Source: Candidatus Allofournierella pullicola (GTDB lineage: Bacteria; Bacillota; Clostridia; Oscillospirales; Ruminococcaceae). From it: 64,000 bases of DNA. How positions within the stretch are numbered: the stretch's first letter is position 1; every line of letters starts with the position of its first letter. Below the pieces are notes generated by a model. It made no database searches, was not told the origin of the DNA, and worked only from the letters and a program-made list of their open reading frames with translations. Below are positions 42,235-51,572 of the stretch, piece after piece. The stretch spans positions 62,001-126,000 of the forward strand of contig DXFW01000002.1 in assembly GCA_019114225.1 (NCBI GenBank), written 5' to 3'. Position numbers and translations under genes: made by a program.

Positions 42235-43152
42235 TTACAGCTTCGCCAGCTCCACGGCCACCTTGGCGGCCAGACGGGCGTTGTTGTAGGCCAGCTGGAT
42301 GTTGGTGGCCAGGCTCTTGCCGCCGGTGTACTCCACGATGTGGGCCAGCAGGTAGGGGGTGATGTTCTTGCCCCGCACGCCGTCCTCTTTGGCGGCGGCC
42401 AGAGCCTTGTCGATGACGGCGCTCATCTCGTCGAAGTCCAGGGCGTATTCCTCGGGCACCGGGTTGCCGATCAGCATGCCGCCGGCCAGGCCCAGATCCC
42501 ACTTGGTGCGGGCGATTTTGGCGATCTCAGCGGCGCTCTTGGCGGTGTAGTCCACGCCAAAGCCGCTCTTGCGGCAGTAGAAGGCGGGGAACTGGTCGGT
42601 GTTGTAGCCCAGCACCGGCACGCCCATGGTCTCCAGATACTCCAGGGTCAGGCCGATGTCCAGGATCATCTTCGCGCCCGCGCACACCACCGCCACGGGG
42701 GTGTGGGCCAGCTCCTGCAGGTCGGCGCTGATGTCCATGGTGGTCTCGGCGCCGCGGTGCACGCCGCCGATCCCGCCGGTGGCGAACACGGGAATGCCGG
42801 CCAGGCTGGCCAGGATCATGGTGGAGGCCACGGTGGTGGCGCCGGTGCCGCCGGTGGCCAGCAGGATGGGCAGATCGCGGCGGCTCACCTTGGCCACGTT
42901 CTCGCCTTTGCACATCAGCTCCAGCTCCCCGGCGGACAGGCCCACCTTCATCCGGCCGTCGATGATGGCCATGGTGGCGGGAATGGCGCCCTCGGCGCGG
43001 ATGATACGCTCTACCTCGGCGGCGAAGGTCAGGTTCTCGGGATAGGGCATGCCGTGGGAGAGAATGGTGCTCTCCAGCGCGACCACCGGTTTGCCCGCCT
43101 CCACGGCGGATTTGACTTCGGGTGCGATGTCCAGATAGTTCTTCAGGTTCAT
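42235..43152 (-). CDS. psuG: Pseudouridine-5'-phosphate glycosidase
   Basis: PsuG splits pseudouridine 5'-phosphate into uracil and ribose 5-phosphate, breaking the C-C glycosidic bond. The 305-residue protein has the family length and motifs: [16 protein letters not shown] near 25-40, [37 protein letters not shown], and [20 protein letters not shown]. Lys161 there corresponds to the Schiff-base lysine of the E. coli enzyme. Its ATG overlaps the psuK stop in ATGA. Together with PsuK it forms the known two-step route for recycling pseudouridine from RNA. Confidence 0.96.
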   Translation of the reverse strand: MNLKNYLDIAPEVKSAVEAGKPVVALESTILSHGMPYPENLTFAAEVERIIRAEGAIPATMAIIDGRMKVGLSAGELELMCKGENVAKVSRRDLPILLATGGTGATTVASTMILASLAGIPVFATGGIGGVHRGAETTMDISADLQELAHTPVAVVCAGAKMILDIGLTLEYLETMGVPVLGYNTDQFPAFYCRKSGFGVDYTAKSAAEIAKIARTKWDLGLAGGMLIGNPVPEEYALDFDEMSAVIDKALAAAKEDGVRGKNITPYLLAHIVEYTGGKSLATNIQLAYNNARLAAKVAVELAKL

Positions 43153-44078
43153 TGTACATACTCCTTTATCATAGTGTAAACGGCTTGCTCGCTCATTTCT
43201 TCGCTGATGGTGTCCGGCGCGGCGATGGCCACAAGGCCCGCCCCCAGCGCAAAGTCCAGCACTTCGTCTTCCGTCTTGCCCGCCAGCGTGGCGTGCACAA
43301 TGCCCGCCATGGTGGCGTCGCCCGCGCCGGTGGCGTTCACCAGTTTGTCAAACACACGGCTGCGCCGGTGGACGCTGCCCGCAGGGCCTTTGTAGTAAAT
43401 GCCGTCTGCCCCAAGGCTGACGAACACCCGCCGAACGCCTGTGGCCAGCACCCGGGTGCAGGCTTCTTCCAGGTCGCCGTCGGTGGCGATGGACATGCCT
43501 GCCAGCACCTCCATCTCCAGCCGGTTGGGCTTGATGGTGTCGAAATGCCCCAGCACCGGCACCAGCTTCTTCGCCCAGGTGGTGCTCACCGGGTCGATGT
43601 AAAGGGGGGCGGTGCAGTGGGTGGCCAGATATTCCAGCGCCTCGGCGGGCAGGTTGCCGTCGCACACCACCACCGGCGCAGCGTTCAGCAGGTCCATGCG
43701 GGCGGCCACAAAGTCCGCGTCGATGGCCGAGAGCACACGCATGTCGCTCATGGCCACCAGCATGTCGCCCTCCGAATCCATGATGGAGATATAGCTGGAG
43801 GAGGGGTGATCCTCCCGCACCAGTAGCCCCCGGGTGCCCACGCCCAGCGCAGCGCAGGAGTCCAGCAGCATGCGGCCGTAGACGTCGCCGCCCACGGCGC
43901 TCACCAGCTCGCACCGCTGGCCCAGACGGGTGAGATTGTCCAGAATATTGCGGGTCACGCCGCCCACCGACACATGCAGACGGCCGGGGTTGGAGTCCCG
44001 CATGATGAGGGGGGCAAGGCTCTGGCCGTGGATGTCCACGTTGGCCCCGCCGATCCCCGCCACATAGCTTTGGCCCAA
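43149..44078 (-). CDS. psuK: Pseudouridine kinase, PfkB family
   Basis: PsuK phosphorylates pseudouridine for the glycosidase encoded next to it. The 309-residue ribokinase-fold protein has the N-terminal [11 protein letters not shown], the sugar-binding glycines [11 protein letters not shown], and the PfkB signature [12 protein letters not shown] with the catalytic Asp. It starts at a TTG with GGGAGGTG upstream. The pairing with psuG makes pseudouridine the likely substrate; the fold alone would not prove it. Confidence 0.92.
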   Translation of the reverse strand: MGQSYVAGIGGANVDIHGQSLAPLIMRDSNPGRLHVSVGGVTRNILDNLTRLGQRCELVSAVGGDVYGRMLLDSCAALGVGTRGLLVREDHPSSSYISIMDSEGDMLVAMSDMRVLSAIDADFVAARMDLLNAAPVVVCDGNLPAEALEYLATHCTAPLYIDPVSTTWAKKLVPVLGHFDTIKPNRLEMEVLAGMSIATDGDLEEACTRVLATGVRRVFVSLGADGIYYKGPAGSVHRRSRVFDKLVNATGAGDATMAGIVHATLAGKTEDEVLDFALGAGLVAIAAPDTISEEMSEQAVYTMIKEYVQ

Positions 44079-44117
44079 GAAAACACCTCCCGAAAAACGG
44101 ATGATTGGGAAGATATT

Positions 44118-44147
44118 ATTTTACTATATCTGTCCCCCGGATTACAA
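44118..44147 (-). promoter_or_regulatory. Possible promoter of psuK
   Basis: On the minus strand, TTGTAA (44147-44142), 18 bases, TAAAAT (44123-44118). The match is moderate. Confidence 0.35.
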
Positions 44148-44321
44148 GAGGGAGCGGACAAAACCTGGGGCCTGCCCCCGAAGGGGGGCAAGGGGGAATT
44201 GCCGCCGCGGGTGAATAAAACCCTTTGGCGCGCCGCAAACTAAGGGCAAAGCGATGACCCGCCGCCCCGGCCGCTGTCGGCCCTGTGCGGCCGGCAGCAG
44301 AAAAAAACAAGGAGCGATAGC

Positions 44322-45035
44322 ATGAACAGGATCATCTCGTTTTTCAAAGGCAAGGGCTTTTATCTGGCCCTGGCCCTTTGCATCCTGGCGGCGGCGGCCA
44401 GCAGTTTCTGGGCCATCCGCAACGTGATGCAGCGATTCGGGCCGAACGCGAACAGCAGCTTGGAACAGGAGGGAACGCAGGAATGGGACTTGCCCGACGT
44501 GCAGGTGGAGCAGAAGGTGAACGATGTGCCCGTAACATCGGAAAAGCAGTCACAGCCGTCGTCCTCGGCGTCTGGCTCTGGCGAAGCCTCCGCACAGGCT
44601 GGGGACTCTGGCGAGGCTGCCGCTGCGCCCGTACCCTCCTTTGTGCAGCCGGTCGATGGGCAGATCACACAGGTCTACTCCGGGGATGAGCTGGTCTACA
44701 ACGAGACTCTGAAGGACTGGCGCACCCACAACGGCGTGGACATCGCCTGCGGCGAGAACGCCCAGGTGAAAAGCGCGGTGGCGGGCACTGTCTGCAACAT
44801 CTACGACGACGGCATGTGGGGCCGTATCGTGGAGGTGGAGGCAGGCGAACTCACCTGGCGTTATGCCGGCCTGAACGCAGACAGCCTGCAGGTGGCGGTG
44901 GGCGACACGGTGAGCGCCGGGCAGGCCATCGGCACGGTGGGCGAGGTGATGGCCGAGACCGCCGCCGGCCCCCATCTGCACCTGGAGGTGCTCAAGGGCG
45001 GCAACCGGGTGGACCCCCAGCACTATTTCGGATAA
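44322..45035 (+). CDS. M23 family peptidase, SpoIIQ-like
   Basis: The 237-residue protein has one N-terminal helix (about 13-33), then a Ser/Ala/Glu-rich linker (about 45-105). A LytM/M23 domain (about 110-237) carries the zinc ligands His136 and Asp140 (HNGVDIA) and HLHLE with His218 and His220. All ligands are kept, so it could cut peptidoglycan. The layout equals SpoIIQ, the forespore membrane protein that pairs with SpoIIIAH during sporulation. No sporulation gene lies next to it, so a general cell-wall role is also possible. AAGGAGCGATAGC precedes the ATG. Confidence 0.75.
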   Translation: MNRIISFFKGKGFYLALALCILAAAASSFWAIRNVMQRFGPNANSSLEQEGTQEWDLPDVQVEQKVNDVPVTSEKQSQPSSSASGSGEASAQAGDSGEAAAAPVPSFVQPVDGQITQVYSGDELVYNETLKDWRTHNGVDIACGENAQVKSAVAGTVCNIYDDGMWGRIVEVEAGELTWRYAGLNADSLQVAVGDTVSAGQAIGTVGEVMAETAAGPHLHLEVLKGGNRVDPQHYFG

Positions 45036-45040
45036 AACAG

Positions 45041-45077
45041 CAAGCGGGCTCCCGCCTTTTGGCGGGGGCCCGCTTTG
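45041..45077. terminator. Terminator between the M23 peptidase and the coiled-coil protein
   Basis: A 15-bp stem with one G-T pair (45042-45056 with 45061-45075) has a TTTT loop and a short T tail. It separates two convergent genes and may serve both. Confidence 0.75.
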
Positions 45078-45090
45078 TGCGATGAAAAGA

Positions 45091-46842
45091 TCAGACCGTC
45101 TGGCCCAGCGCCGCGGCCCGGCGGCCTGCGGCGGTCTCGGCGGCAAGATCGCTGGAAAGCCTTCCCCGGCTGCGGGTGGTGAGCAGTTCATTGACAAAAA
45201 GCAGAAAATCCGAGCGCAGCAGCACCGTCTGGCCTTGCTGTTCCTCTTTTGCGGGGCGGATGGAAGCCAGGCCCGCCTGGCACAAAAGGGCGCACAGCCG
45301 CTCGTAAACCGCCAGGTCCGTCCGGGGGGCGGCCAGGCTGTAGCCCTCGGCCAGCGTGTCCGGGCTGGCGGAGAACCGGGACATAAACAGTTCCAGCTCA
45401 TCCATCGGGTCCCGCCCGGCGGGCAGGCAGGCGCAGATCTGCGCCGCCAGCGCGTCGCCGTTTTCCGCCAGCAGGCGGCGGGGGCTGCGGGCTTTCAGCA
45501 GGGTGGGCTTGCGGCGGCAGGCAATGCTGAACACCAGGGTCAGGCCGTCCATCAGCGCAGCCAAAAACAGGCAGAACAGCGCCATGCCCCGCTGGGTGGG
45601 AACGGTGAGGGCAAGCAGCGGCTTCAGGTGCAGGTCGGTGATCTGCAGGGCCGGGTCGTCGGCCTGCAGCACTTCCTCGTCCGCCACTTCATTCACCCGC
45701 AGCACCGCGTTCAAGATCTCGGAGGTGAGCAGGGTCTTCATCTCCTGGGCGTTGGAACGGGTGACCCGCCCGCCCTCCAGCTGGGCGGCCAGTTCGTCGA
45801 AGGAGGCCATCAGCCCCTCGCCCGTGCCGGTCATGGCGGCGTCCACCGGGCGCAGAAGATCGTCGGTGGTGAGGGTGCTGCCCGTCTGGGCGGCGGCCAG
45901 CTGCACCAGCCGCCCCAGAGCGGCCCGGGCGTCGCTGGTCAGCGTGTTTTCGCTCTCGGCGGCGGTGAGCGCGCTCAGCAAGAAGGAGCGGGAGCTTTCC
46001 AGCTGCGCCGCCACCGTTTCGCCTTCGCCGCCCAGCTCGGCAGTGGCCGCCTCAAAGGCGGTAAGGTCCGAGGCGTTCTGAGCCGCGGCCTCGGCCAGGG
46101 CGCTCTCGCTGTCGAAACCGTAACGGGTGAGGATGGCCTGCCGGGCGGCAGCCTGCTCTGCGGGGGCGTTGGCGGTGATACTGGCAAGATAGGCGTTGTA
46201 GGCCGCCACATAGTCCTCATAATTGGCGTAGCTGGAGCGGCTGGGGGCGCGCAGACCGCCGGAATACTCGGCGCTCACTTCCTCCAGTTCTTTGGAGCAG
46301 GCGGCCAGGCGGGCGCTCTCCTGTTCCAGCAGGCTGTAGCGCCCGGCCAGATCGCTCACCATGGTGTTGATCTGGTCCTGGGCGGTGCGGAAGGCCTCGG
46401 TGCGGCGGGCGGCATAGGTGCCGTCCAGCGTGCTGCGCACCTGGGCGTACTCCGCCGAAAGGTACATGGCGGGCGGGTTCACGGTGTTGTAGATACCCAC
46501 GTAGGAGTAGTAAGTGGAGCAGCACAGCGCCAGCCCCAGAGCCACGCAGCGCAGCGGCGTGATACGCACCCGCAGGCTGCCCGCCAGGAACCAGGCGGTG
46601 GCCTGCACCGCCAGCGCGAAGAAGAGGGGCGCCAGCACAAAGATACCGCCCAGGAACACGGTGGCCCCCTGCAGGGTGGTGATGAAGCTGATGGCCTGCA
46701 AGAGCAGCGTCACAAAAGTGACCAGCCGCAGCAGGTTCTCTTCACCGAAAAAGCCGCGGCGGCGGCCCAGAAGCATGAGCTCGGCTCCCTCAGGGGCCCG
46801 GGGCGCCGGGGCAGGAGTGAATACTTGGGAAAAATAAGACAT
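45091..46842 (-). CDS. Large membrane protein with an extracytoplasmic helical region, unknown function
   Basis: The 583-residue protein has three hydrophobic helices near the N-terminus (about 38-110). A long Ala/Glu-rich helical region without membrane segments (about 130-400) looks like a coiled coil. One or two helices follow (about 408-435), then a cytoplasmic tail (about 440-583). No enzyme motif was seen. It begins 35 bases after the histidine kinase gene, so it is the third gene of the two-component operon. It could be a sensor partner or a target of the system, but that is only position-based inference. Confidence 0.6.
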   Translation of the reverse strand: MSYFSQVFTPAPAPRAPEGAELMLLGRRRGFFGEENLLRLVTFVTLLLQAISFITTLQGATVFLGGIFVLAPLFFALAVQATAWFLAGSLRVRITPLRCVALGLALCCSTYYSYVGIYNTVNPPAMYLSAEYAQVRSTLDGTYAARRTEAFRTAQDQINTMVSDLAGRYSLLEQESARLAACSKELEEVSAEYSGGLRAPSRSSYANYEDYVAAYNAYLASITANAPAEQAAARQAILTRYGFDSESALAEAAAQNASDLTAFEAATAELGGEGETVAAQLESSRSFLLSALTAAESENTLTSDARAALGRLVQLAAAQTGSTLTTDDLLRPVDAAMTGTGEGLMASFDELAAQLEGGRVTRSNAQEMKTLLTSEILNAVLRVNEVADEEVLQADDPALQITDLHLKPLLALTVPTQRGMALFCLFLAALMDGLTLVFSIACRRKPTLLKARSPRRLLAENGDALAAQICACLPAGRDPMDELELFMSRFSASPDTLAEGYSLAAPRTDLAVYERLCALLCQAGLASIRPAKEEQQGQTVLLRSDFLLFVNELLTTRSRGRLSSDLAAETAAGRRAAALGQTV

Positions 46843-46877
46843 GGCAAAAACCTCTCAACACAGTTCGGCACGCCCGG

Positions 46878-48968
46878 TCACAGGGCCGCGGCGGCGCAGG
46901 GTTCGGACGGCCCGGCTTCCCCGCCGTCTTCGGCGGGCTGGGGCGCGGGCTTTTCGGTGAGGGGCAGCGCCACCTGCACGCAGAACAGGTCGGCGTCCAC
47001 CCGCACCTCCAGCGTGCCGCCGCAGGCCTCGGTGAAACTCTTGGCGATGGACAGGCCCAGCCCGCTGCCCTCGCCGGTGCGGGAGGGGTCTCCCCGCACG
47101 AAGCGCTCGGTGATCTCGGCGGGGTCAAACTCCATTTCGTAGCCCGCCACGTTCTTCACCCGGGCCACAGCCTGCCCGTTTTCGGCGGCCAGGTCCACAT
47201 ACACCCGGCTGCCCGCCAACGAGTAGCGCAGGGCGTTGGAGAACAGGTTCTGGAACACACGGTACATCCGCTCGCCGTCCGCCAGCACCCAGGCTTCGGG
47301 GGCCAGCGCGGTGCGGAAGGTGAGGGGACTGGCGGCAATGGCCTCGTCCATGTCCGCCAGCGTCTGGCGGATGAGCTTTGCAAGGTCGATGGCCTCGGGG
47401 GCCAGAGGCAGGCTGCCGCTGGCCGCCTTGGAAAGGTCGAACACGTCCTGCACCATGTGCTTCAAACGGTCCGCCTTGCGCTGGATGACCTTGGCGTAGT
47501 CCGCCGCCGCGCCCTCCAGGGGCTCGGCGCAGAGCAGGTCCGCGTAGTTGATGATACTGGTGAGGGGCGTTTTCAGGTCATGGGAGACGTTGGTGAGCAG
47601 TTCCATCTTCATCCGGTCCGCCCGGCGCTGCTGCTCCACCGCCGCGTCGATCCCTTCCCGCAGGGCGTTCAGGTCCTCGGCGGCGCCGTGCAGCGGGGCG
47701 GACGTTTTGAAATGAAGGGGCTGGACCGCGCCCTCACAGCGCAGTGTGTGCAGCGCGCCGGTGAGACGGCCTGCGTCCCGGCAAAAGCGCAGCTGCAGCG
47801 CAAGCCCCGCCAGCAGAATGGCCAGCGCCGCCAGATGGCCCAGAACAAGGGCGAACAACACAAGGCCCGGGGCCGCCCAGTAACAGGTGAAGAACATCAG
47901 CCAAAGCAGAGGCACGGTCACCACCGGCACCAGCCAGCAGAGCACTGCCGGCCCGGCCACCCGGCGCTGCCAGGGCTGGGCGCGCCAGGCGCCCCACACA
48001 AGGCCCGCCAGACGGGCCAGAAGGCTGCGGCGGAACACGCCCGCACCGTTCAAACGAAGGTCCTCCACGGAGAGCCACACCAGCGGCCAAAGCAAAACGG
48101 GCAGCACGGTCCAGAGGGGGTCGGGAACATAGACCGCCTGCCAGACCCAGAGGCAGAACAGCCCCGCCAGCCAGACGAGAAGCTTGACTTCCAGCCAGAC
48201 CCGGCCGGTGAGGGACGCGGCCCAGGCCCGGGTGGGCAGGGCGCGCCGCCGCCAGCCAAGGCACACCACGCCGCACACAAAGGCAAGGGTGCAGCCAAAG
48301 AGGAAGAGGATGAGGTGGGGGCGCAGCGTTTCCACCTGCCGCAGGCCCTCGCCGACAAAGCCCGGCAGCCAGGGGCCCGCGCCGTCCTGCACCGCCAGCA
48401 CCACCACGGCGCTTTCCAGCCCTTCGGCGCTGGGGTACACCGTCTGGCTGCTCAAAAGCTTGTTGTAAGCCGCCAGCAGCGCCCGGTTGCCCCAGGATGA
48501 GCCGCTGGTGGCGGCCAGAGCCACCGAGTAGCCCAGCGGCGCGGCCACCCGGCCGTCCTCCCAGAGGGCGAAATCGGTGTTGCTGTAGCTTGCGCCGCTC
48601 TCGCTGTCGGGCAAAACGGCAAAGAGCACCTGCCCGGAGCTGAGCGCTCCGCTGTCGTTGTTCAGCGCCTCCCGCGCCTGGCTGCGCAGCTGGGTGTTCT
48701 GGCCCGCCGTCAGGGGCGTGCCGTCGCCGGCGGCGCCGCCCGCGGCCAAAAGCGAGCAATTGTAGAACAACTGGGCCATCTTCTCCTGATAGTAAACCGA
48801 GCCGCTGAGCTGCCCGGCCAGCAGGTCGCCCATGCCCAGGGCGCTGCCGCCCAGCATGGAAGGCCCGCACGCCAGCAGACACAGCACCGACGCCAGCAGG
48901 CTCATCATCCCCAGCCAGCCGCAGAGAATGCGGGCGGCGAGTTTACTTTTTTTCCAATCGGTACCCAA
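46878..48968 (-). CDS. Sensor histidine kinase
   Basis: The 696-residue membrane sensor has a first helix (about 12-35), an extracytoplasmic domain (about 36-215), then several helices (about 218-395). The transmitter follows: phospho-acceptor His463 in VSHDLKTPLTSI, the N box NLFSNALRYSL, and GEGSGLGLSI for ATP. It starts at a TTG with AAGGTGG eight bases before and overlaps the response regulator gene by 26 bases. The tail after the kinase domain is Pro/Glu-rich. The multi-helix middle part resembles kinases that sense cell envelope state; the signal is unknown. Confidence 0.93.
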   Translation of the reverse strand: MGTDWKKSKLAARILCGWLGMMSLLASVLCLLACGPSMLGGSALGMGDLLAGQLSGSVYYQEKMAQLFYNCSLLAAGGAAGDGTPLTAGQNTQLRSQAREALNNDSGALSSGQVLFAVLPDSESGASYSNTDFALWEDGRVAAPLGYSVALAATSGSSWGNRALLAAYNKLLSSQTVYPSAEGLESAVVVLAVQDGAGPWLPGFVGEGLRQVETLRPHLILFLFGCTLAFVCGVVCLGWRRRALPTRAWAASLTGRVWLEVKLLVWLAGLFCLWVWQAVYVPDPLWTVLPVLLWPLVWLSVEDLRLNGAGVFRRSLLARLAGLVWGAWRAQPWQRRVAGPAVLCWLVPVVTVPLLWLMFFTCYWAAPGLVLFALVLGHLAALAILLAGLALQLRFCRDAGRLTGALHTLRCEGAVQPLHFKTSAPLHGAAEDLNALREGIDAAVEQQRRADRMKMELLTNVSHDLKTPLTSIINYADLLCAEPLEGAAADYAKVIQRKADRLKHMVQDVFDLSKAASGSLPLAPEAIDLAKLIRQTLADMDEAIAASPLTFRTALAPEAWVLADGERMYRVFQNLFSNALRYSLAGSRVYVDLAAENGQAVARVKNVAGYEMEFDPAEITERFVRGDPSRTGEGSGLGLSIAKSFTEACGGTLEVRVDADLFCVQVALPLTEKPAPQPAEDGGEAGPSEPCAAAAL

Positions 48969-49641
48969 GACCCCACACCACCTTTAAATATTCCGGTTCT
49001 TTCGGATTCAGTTCGATCTTTTCGCGAATGCGGCGGATGTGCACCATCACCGTGTTCTCCGGCGCGTAGGCCGCGGCCTCGTTCCACACCCGGGCGTAGA
49101 TCTCCTCGGCGGAGAAGATCCGCCCCGGGTTTTTCATAAACAGCTCCATAATGCGCGTCTCGGTGGGGGTGAGCTTCACCGGCGCGCCGTCCGCCAGCAG
49201 GCTGTGGGCGTCAAAGTCGTATTCCAGCCGCCCCACCCGGCGCACCGAGCCGCCGGCCCCCGCGCCGCCCAGCTCCAGATACCGGCGCAGGTGGCTCTTC
49301 ACCCGCGCCACCAGCTCGATGGCGCTGAAAGGCTTGGTGATGTAATCGTCCGCCCCGATGGAAAGCCCCAGCACCTTGTCCGAATCCTCGGTTTTAGCGC
49401 TCATCACCAGAATGGGCAGATTGCGCTTTTGCCGAATGCGCATGATGGCCGAAAAACCGTCCAGCCGGGGCATCATCACGTCCATCAGAATGAGATGGAT
49501 CGTCTCTTTTTCCAGAATGTCCAGCGCTTCCAGGCCGTTTGCCGCGCCGAACACCGTGAAGCCCTCCTTTTCCAGATACAGCCGCACGGCGTTCACGATG
49601 TCGGTGTCGTCGTCCGCCACCAGGATGCAAAGCGGTTCCAT
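48943..49641 (-). CDS. OmpR-family response regulator
   Basis: The 232-residue protein has a receiver domain with the acidic pocket ADDDTD, phospho-acceptor Asp54 (LILMDVMMP), Ser/Thr in VMSAKTED and Lys in ITKPFSA. A winged-helix DNA-binding domain (about 135-232) ends YLKVVWGLGYRLEKK. AAAGGGGG precedes the ATG. The partner kinase gene overlaps its end. The promoter at 49674-49702 starts the three-gene operon. Target genes are unknown. Confidence 0.96.
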   Translation of the reverse strand: MEPLCILVADDDTDIVNAVRLYLEKEGFTVFGAANGLEALDILEKETIHLILMDVMMPRLDGFSAIMRIRQKRNLPILVMSAKTEDSDKVLGLSIGADDYITKPFSAIELVARVKSHLRRYLELGGAGAGGSVRRVGRLEYDFDAHSLLADGAPVKLTPTETRIMELFMKNPGRIFSAEEIYARVWNEAAAYAPENTVMVHIRRIREKIELNPKEPEYLKVVWGLGYRLEKK

Positions 49642-49673
49642 GCCGCAGCGCCCCCTTTCCGTCTTTGCCTCTT

Positions 49674-49702
49674 ATTGTACGCGATGGCAAAGACCTTGCC
49701 AA
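49674..49702 (-). promoter_or_regulatory. Promoter of the two-component operon
   Basis: On the minus strand, TTGGCA (49702-49697), 17 bases, TACAAT (49679-49674), about 27 bases before the predicted leader start and close to the response regulator ATG. Confidence 0.7.
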
Positions 49703-49774
49703 CCGTCTGCCAGTATATCCTGTAATTCTTACGACGCGGCCGCCCTTTTTCTTACAAATTTCTTAAAGGAGGGC

Positions 49775-49809
49775 AAAAAGCCCCCGGCCTTGTATGCCGG
49801 GGGCTTTTT
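49775..49809. terminator. Terminator-like hairpin between divergent genes
   Basis: AAAAAGCCCCCGGC pairs with GCCGGGGGCTTTTT around a seven-base loop. It looks like a bidirectional terminator, yet no gene on either strand ends here. Its right arm is the spacer of the promoter at 49790-49818. Confidence 0.65.
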
Positions 49810-49818
49810 GTGTATAAT
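49790..49818 (+). promoter_or_regulatory. Promoter of the second glycan cluster, overlapping a hairpin
   Basis: TTGTAT (49790-49795), 17 bases, TATAAT (49813-49818), about 35 bases before the start codon at 49860. The -35 box lies in the loop of the hairpin 49775-49809. Confidence 0.65.
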
Positions 49819-49859
49819 GTATTCTGTATTGCTATGACTGTTTGAAAGGGGCGAAGAAG

Positions 49860-50789
49860 ATGGGGCGCACCGTTCTTGTGGGCAGCACCGGCTTTGTGGG
49901 GGGGAACCTCCTGGCCAGCCATGCCTTTGACGCGGCCTGCCACTCCACCGATGTGGCCGAGCAGTTCGGCAAAGACAACGACCTGGTGGTCTATGCCGGC
50001 GTACCGGCGGCCATGTATCTGGCCAATCAGGACCCGGAGGCTGACCTTGCCGTAATGCGCGCCGCGCGGGAAAATCTGCGCCGCCTTGCCGCCAGACAGG
50101 CGGTGCTCGTGTCCTCCGTCTGCGTCTATGCCGACAGCCGGGGCAAGTCCGAAGCGGACGAACCGGAGGCGGCGGATCTCGCCCCCTACGGGGCCAACCG
50201 TCTGCAGCTGGAACGGTGGGTGAGGGAGGACTTTGAAAACGCCCTCATCGTACGCCTGCCCGCGCTTTACGGCAAGGGGCTGAAAAAGAACTTCCTCTAC
50301 GACCTGCACACCGTCACCCCGGCGCTGCTGCGCCCGGCAAAGTATGAAGAGCTGGCGAAAAAGAGCGGCCTCGTGGCCGCCGCCTACACCGACGCGGGCA
50401 ACGGCTTCTACAAGCTCAGCGGCGCGGCGGACGCGGCCGCTCTGCGGGAGTGGTTCAAACAGAACGACTGGAACGCCCTCAACTTCACCGACAGCCGCTC
50501 GGTCTACCAGTTCTATGACCTGGCGGGCCTGTGGGGCCACATCGACACGGCGCTGGACGCCGGCCTGCGGGTGCTGAACCTGGCCACCCCGCCGGTGAGC
50601 GCCGCCGCGGTCTACCGGGCGGTGACCGGGGGCACATTCAAAAACGAACTGCCCGGTGTGCCTTTTGACTACGACATGCGCACCGGACACGCCGGCCTCT
50701 TCGGCGGCGCGGAAGGATATATCTGCACCGAAGAAGAGGAACTGGCGGGCATTTGCCGCTTTATGAAAACTTGGGAGGCACAGGCATGA
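49860..50789 (+). CDS. NAD-dependent epimerase/dehydratase (extended SDR)
   Basis: The 309-residue protein has the nucleotide motif GSTGFVGG (8-15) and VLVSSVCVYADS near 92. APYGANRLQLERWV follows, where Tyr and a later Arg/Lys position fit a degenerate SDR active site (YxxxR rather than YxxxK). The catalytic lysine may therefore be replaced. GAAAGGGG precedes the ATG. It is first in a six-gene cluster with sugar isomerase, glycosyltransferase and oxidoreductase genes, so a nucleotide-sugar or sugar-phosphate substrate is likely. Confidence 0.75.
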   Translation: MGRTVLVGSTGFVGGNLLASHAFDAACHSTDVAEQFGKDNDLVVYAGVPAAMYLANQDPEADLAVMRAARENLRRLAARQAVLVSSVCVYADSRGKSEADEPEAADLAPYGANRLQLERWVREDFENALIVRLPALYGKGLKKNFLYDLHTVTPALLRPAKYEELAKKSGLVAAAYTDAGNGFYKLSGAADAAALREWFKQNDWNALNFTDSRSVYQFYDLAGLWGHIDTALDAGLRVLNLATPPVSAAAVYRAVTGGTFKNELPGVPFDYDMRTGHAGLFGGAEGYICTEEEELAGICRFMKTWEAQA

Positions 50790-51568
50790 AACTTTCCGCT
50801 TCCAACATCGGCTGGAGCGCCGTGGAGGACGAGGCCGTCTGGGCAAAGATGAAGGAGCTGGGCTACACCGGCCTGGAGATCGCGCCCACCCGGGTGTTCC
50901 CGGAGCGGCCCTACGACAATCTGCCCGGCGCAGCGCTGTTCGCCGGGGTGATGTGGCAGAAATACGGCTTTTCCATTCCCAGCATGCAAAGCATTTGGTA
51001 TGGCCGGACTGAAAGCATTTTCGTGCCGGATGAGGCCGCCGCCCTGGCGGATTATACCGCTGAGGCGCTGGAATTTGCCTACGCCTGCCACTGCACGAGC
51101 CTCGTGTTCGGCTGCCCCCGCAACCGGAACATCCCCGAGGGGCACACCGCTGCCGAGGCGGACGGCTTCTTCGAGCAGCTGGCCTATCTTGCCCGGCGCC
51201 GGGGCGCGGTGATCGCGCTGGAGGCCAACCCCCCGATGTACAACACCAATTTCCTCAACACCCACAAAGAGGTGTTCGCCCTGGCGGGGCGGCTGGACCG
51301 GCCGGGCCTTGCGGTCAACCTGGATGTGGGGGCCATGGTGGCAAACGGTGAGACGGCGGCGGACGTGGCCGCCCATCTCCACCGGGTGAGCCATGTGCAC
51401 ATCAGCGAGCCGGGCCTTGCGCCCATCCAGCCGCGGCCGCTCCACCGGGAGCTGGCGCTGCTGCTGAAGGGTGTGGGCTATCAGGGGTTTGTGTCCCTGG
51501 AGATGAAGGCCGCAGGTGAAGAAGAGCTGGCCCGCAGCCTGGAATATGTGGCGGAGGTGTTCGGTTAA
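50786..51568 (+). CDS. Sugar phosphate isomerase/epimerase (xylose isomerase-like TIM barrel)
   Basis: The 260-residue protein has the AP endonuclease 2/xylose isomerase-like barrel. Stretches include KELGYTGLEIAPTRVF, FGCPRNRN, VIALEANPP, AVNLDVGAMV, HVHISEPGL and FVSLEMKA; the Glu, Asp, His and Glu residues in these segments fit the metal-binding site. The ATG overlaps the previous stop (ATGA). The exact sugar is unknown; it probably acts with the SDR and FAD oxidoreductase of the same cluster. Confidence 0.8.
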   Translation: MKLSASNIGWSAVEDEAVWAKMKELGYTGLEIAPTRVFPERPYDNLPGAALFAGVMWQKYGFSIPSMQSIWYGRTESIFVPDEAAALADYTAEALEFAYACHCTSLVFGCPRNRNIPEGHTAAEADGFFEQLAYLARRRGAVIALEANPPMYNTNFLNTHKEVFALAGRLDRPGLAVNLDVGAMVANGETAADVAAHLHRVSHVHISEPGLAPIQPRPLHRELALLLKGVGYQGFVSLEMKAAGEEELARSLEYVAEVFG

Positions 51569-51572
51569 AACC

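Noticed and set aside
44079-44321. Small open frames between psuK and the M23 peptidase
   Set aside because: None has a ribosome binding site or a recognisable product; the gap mostly holds repeats of C and G runs.
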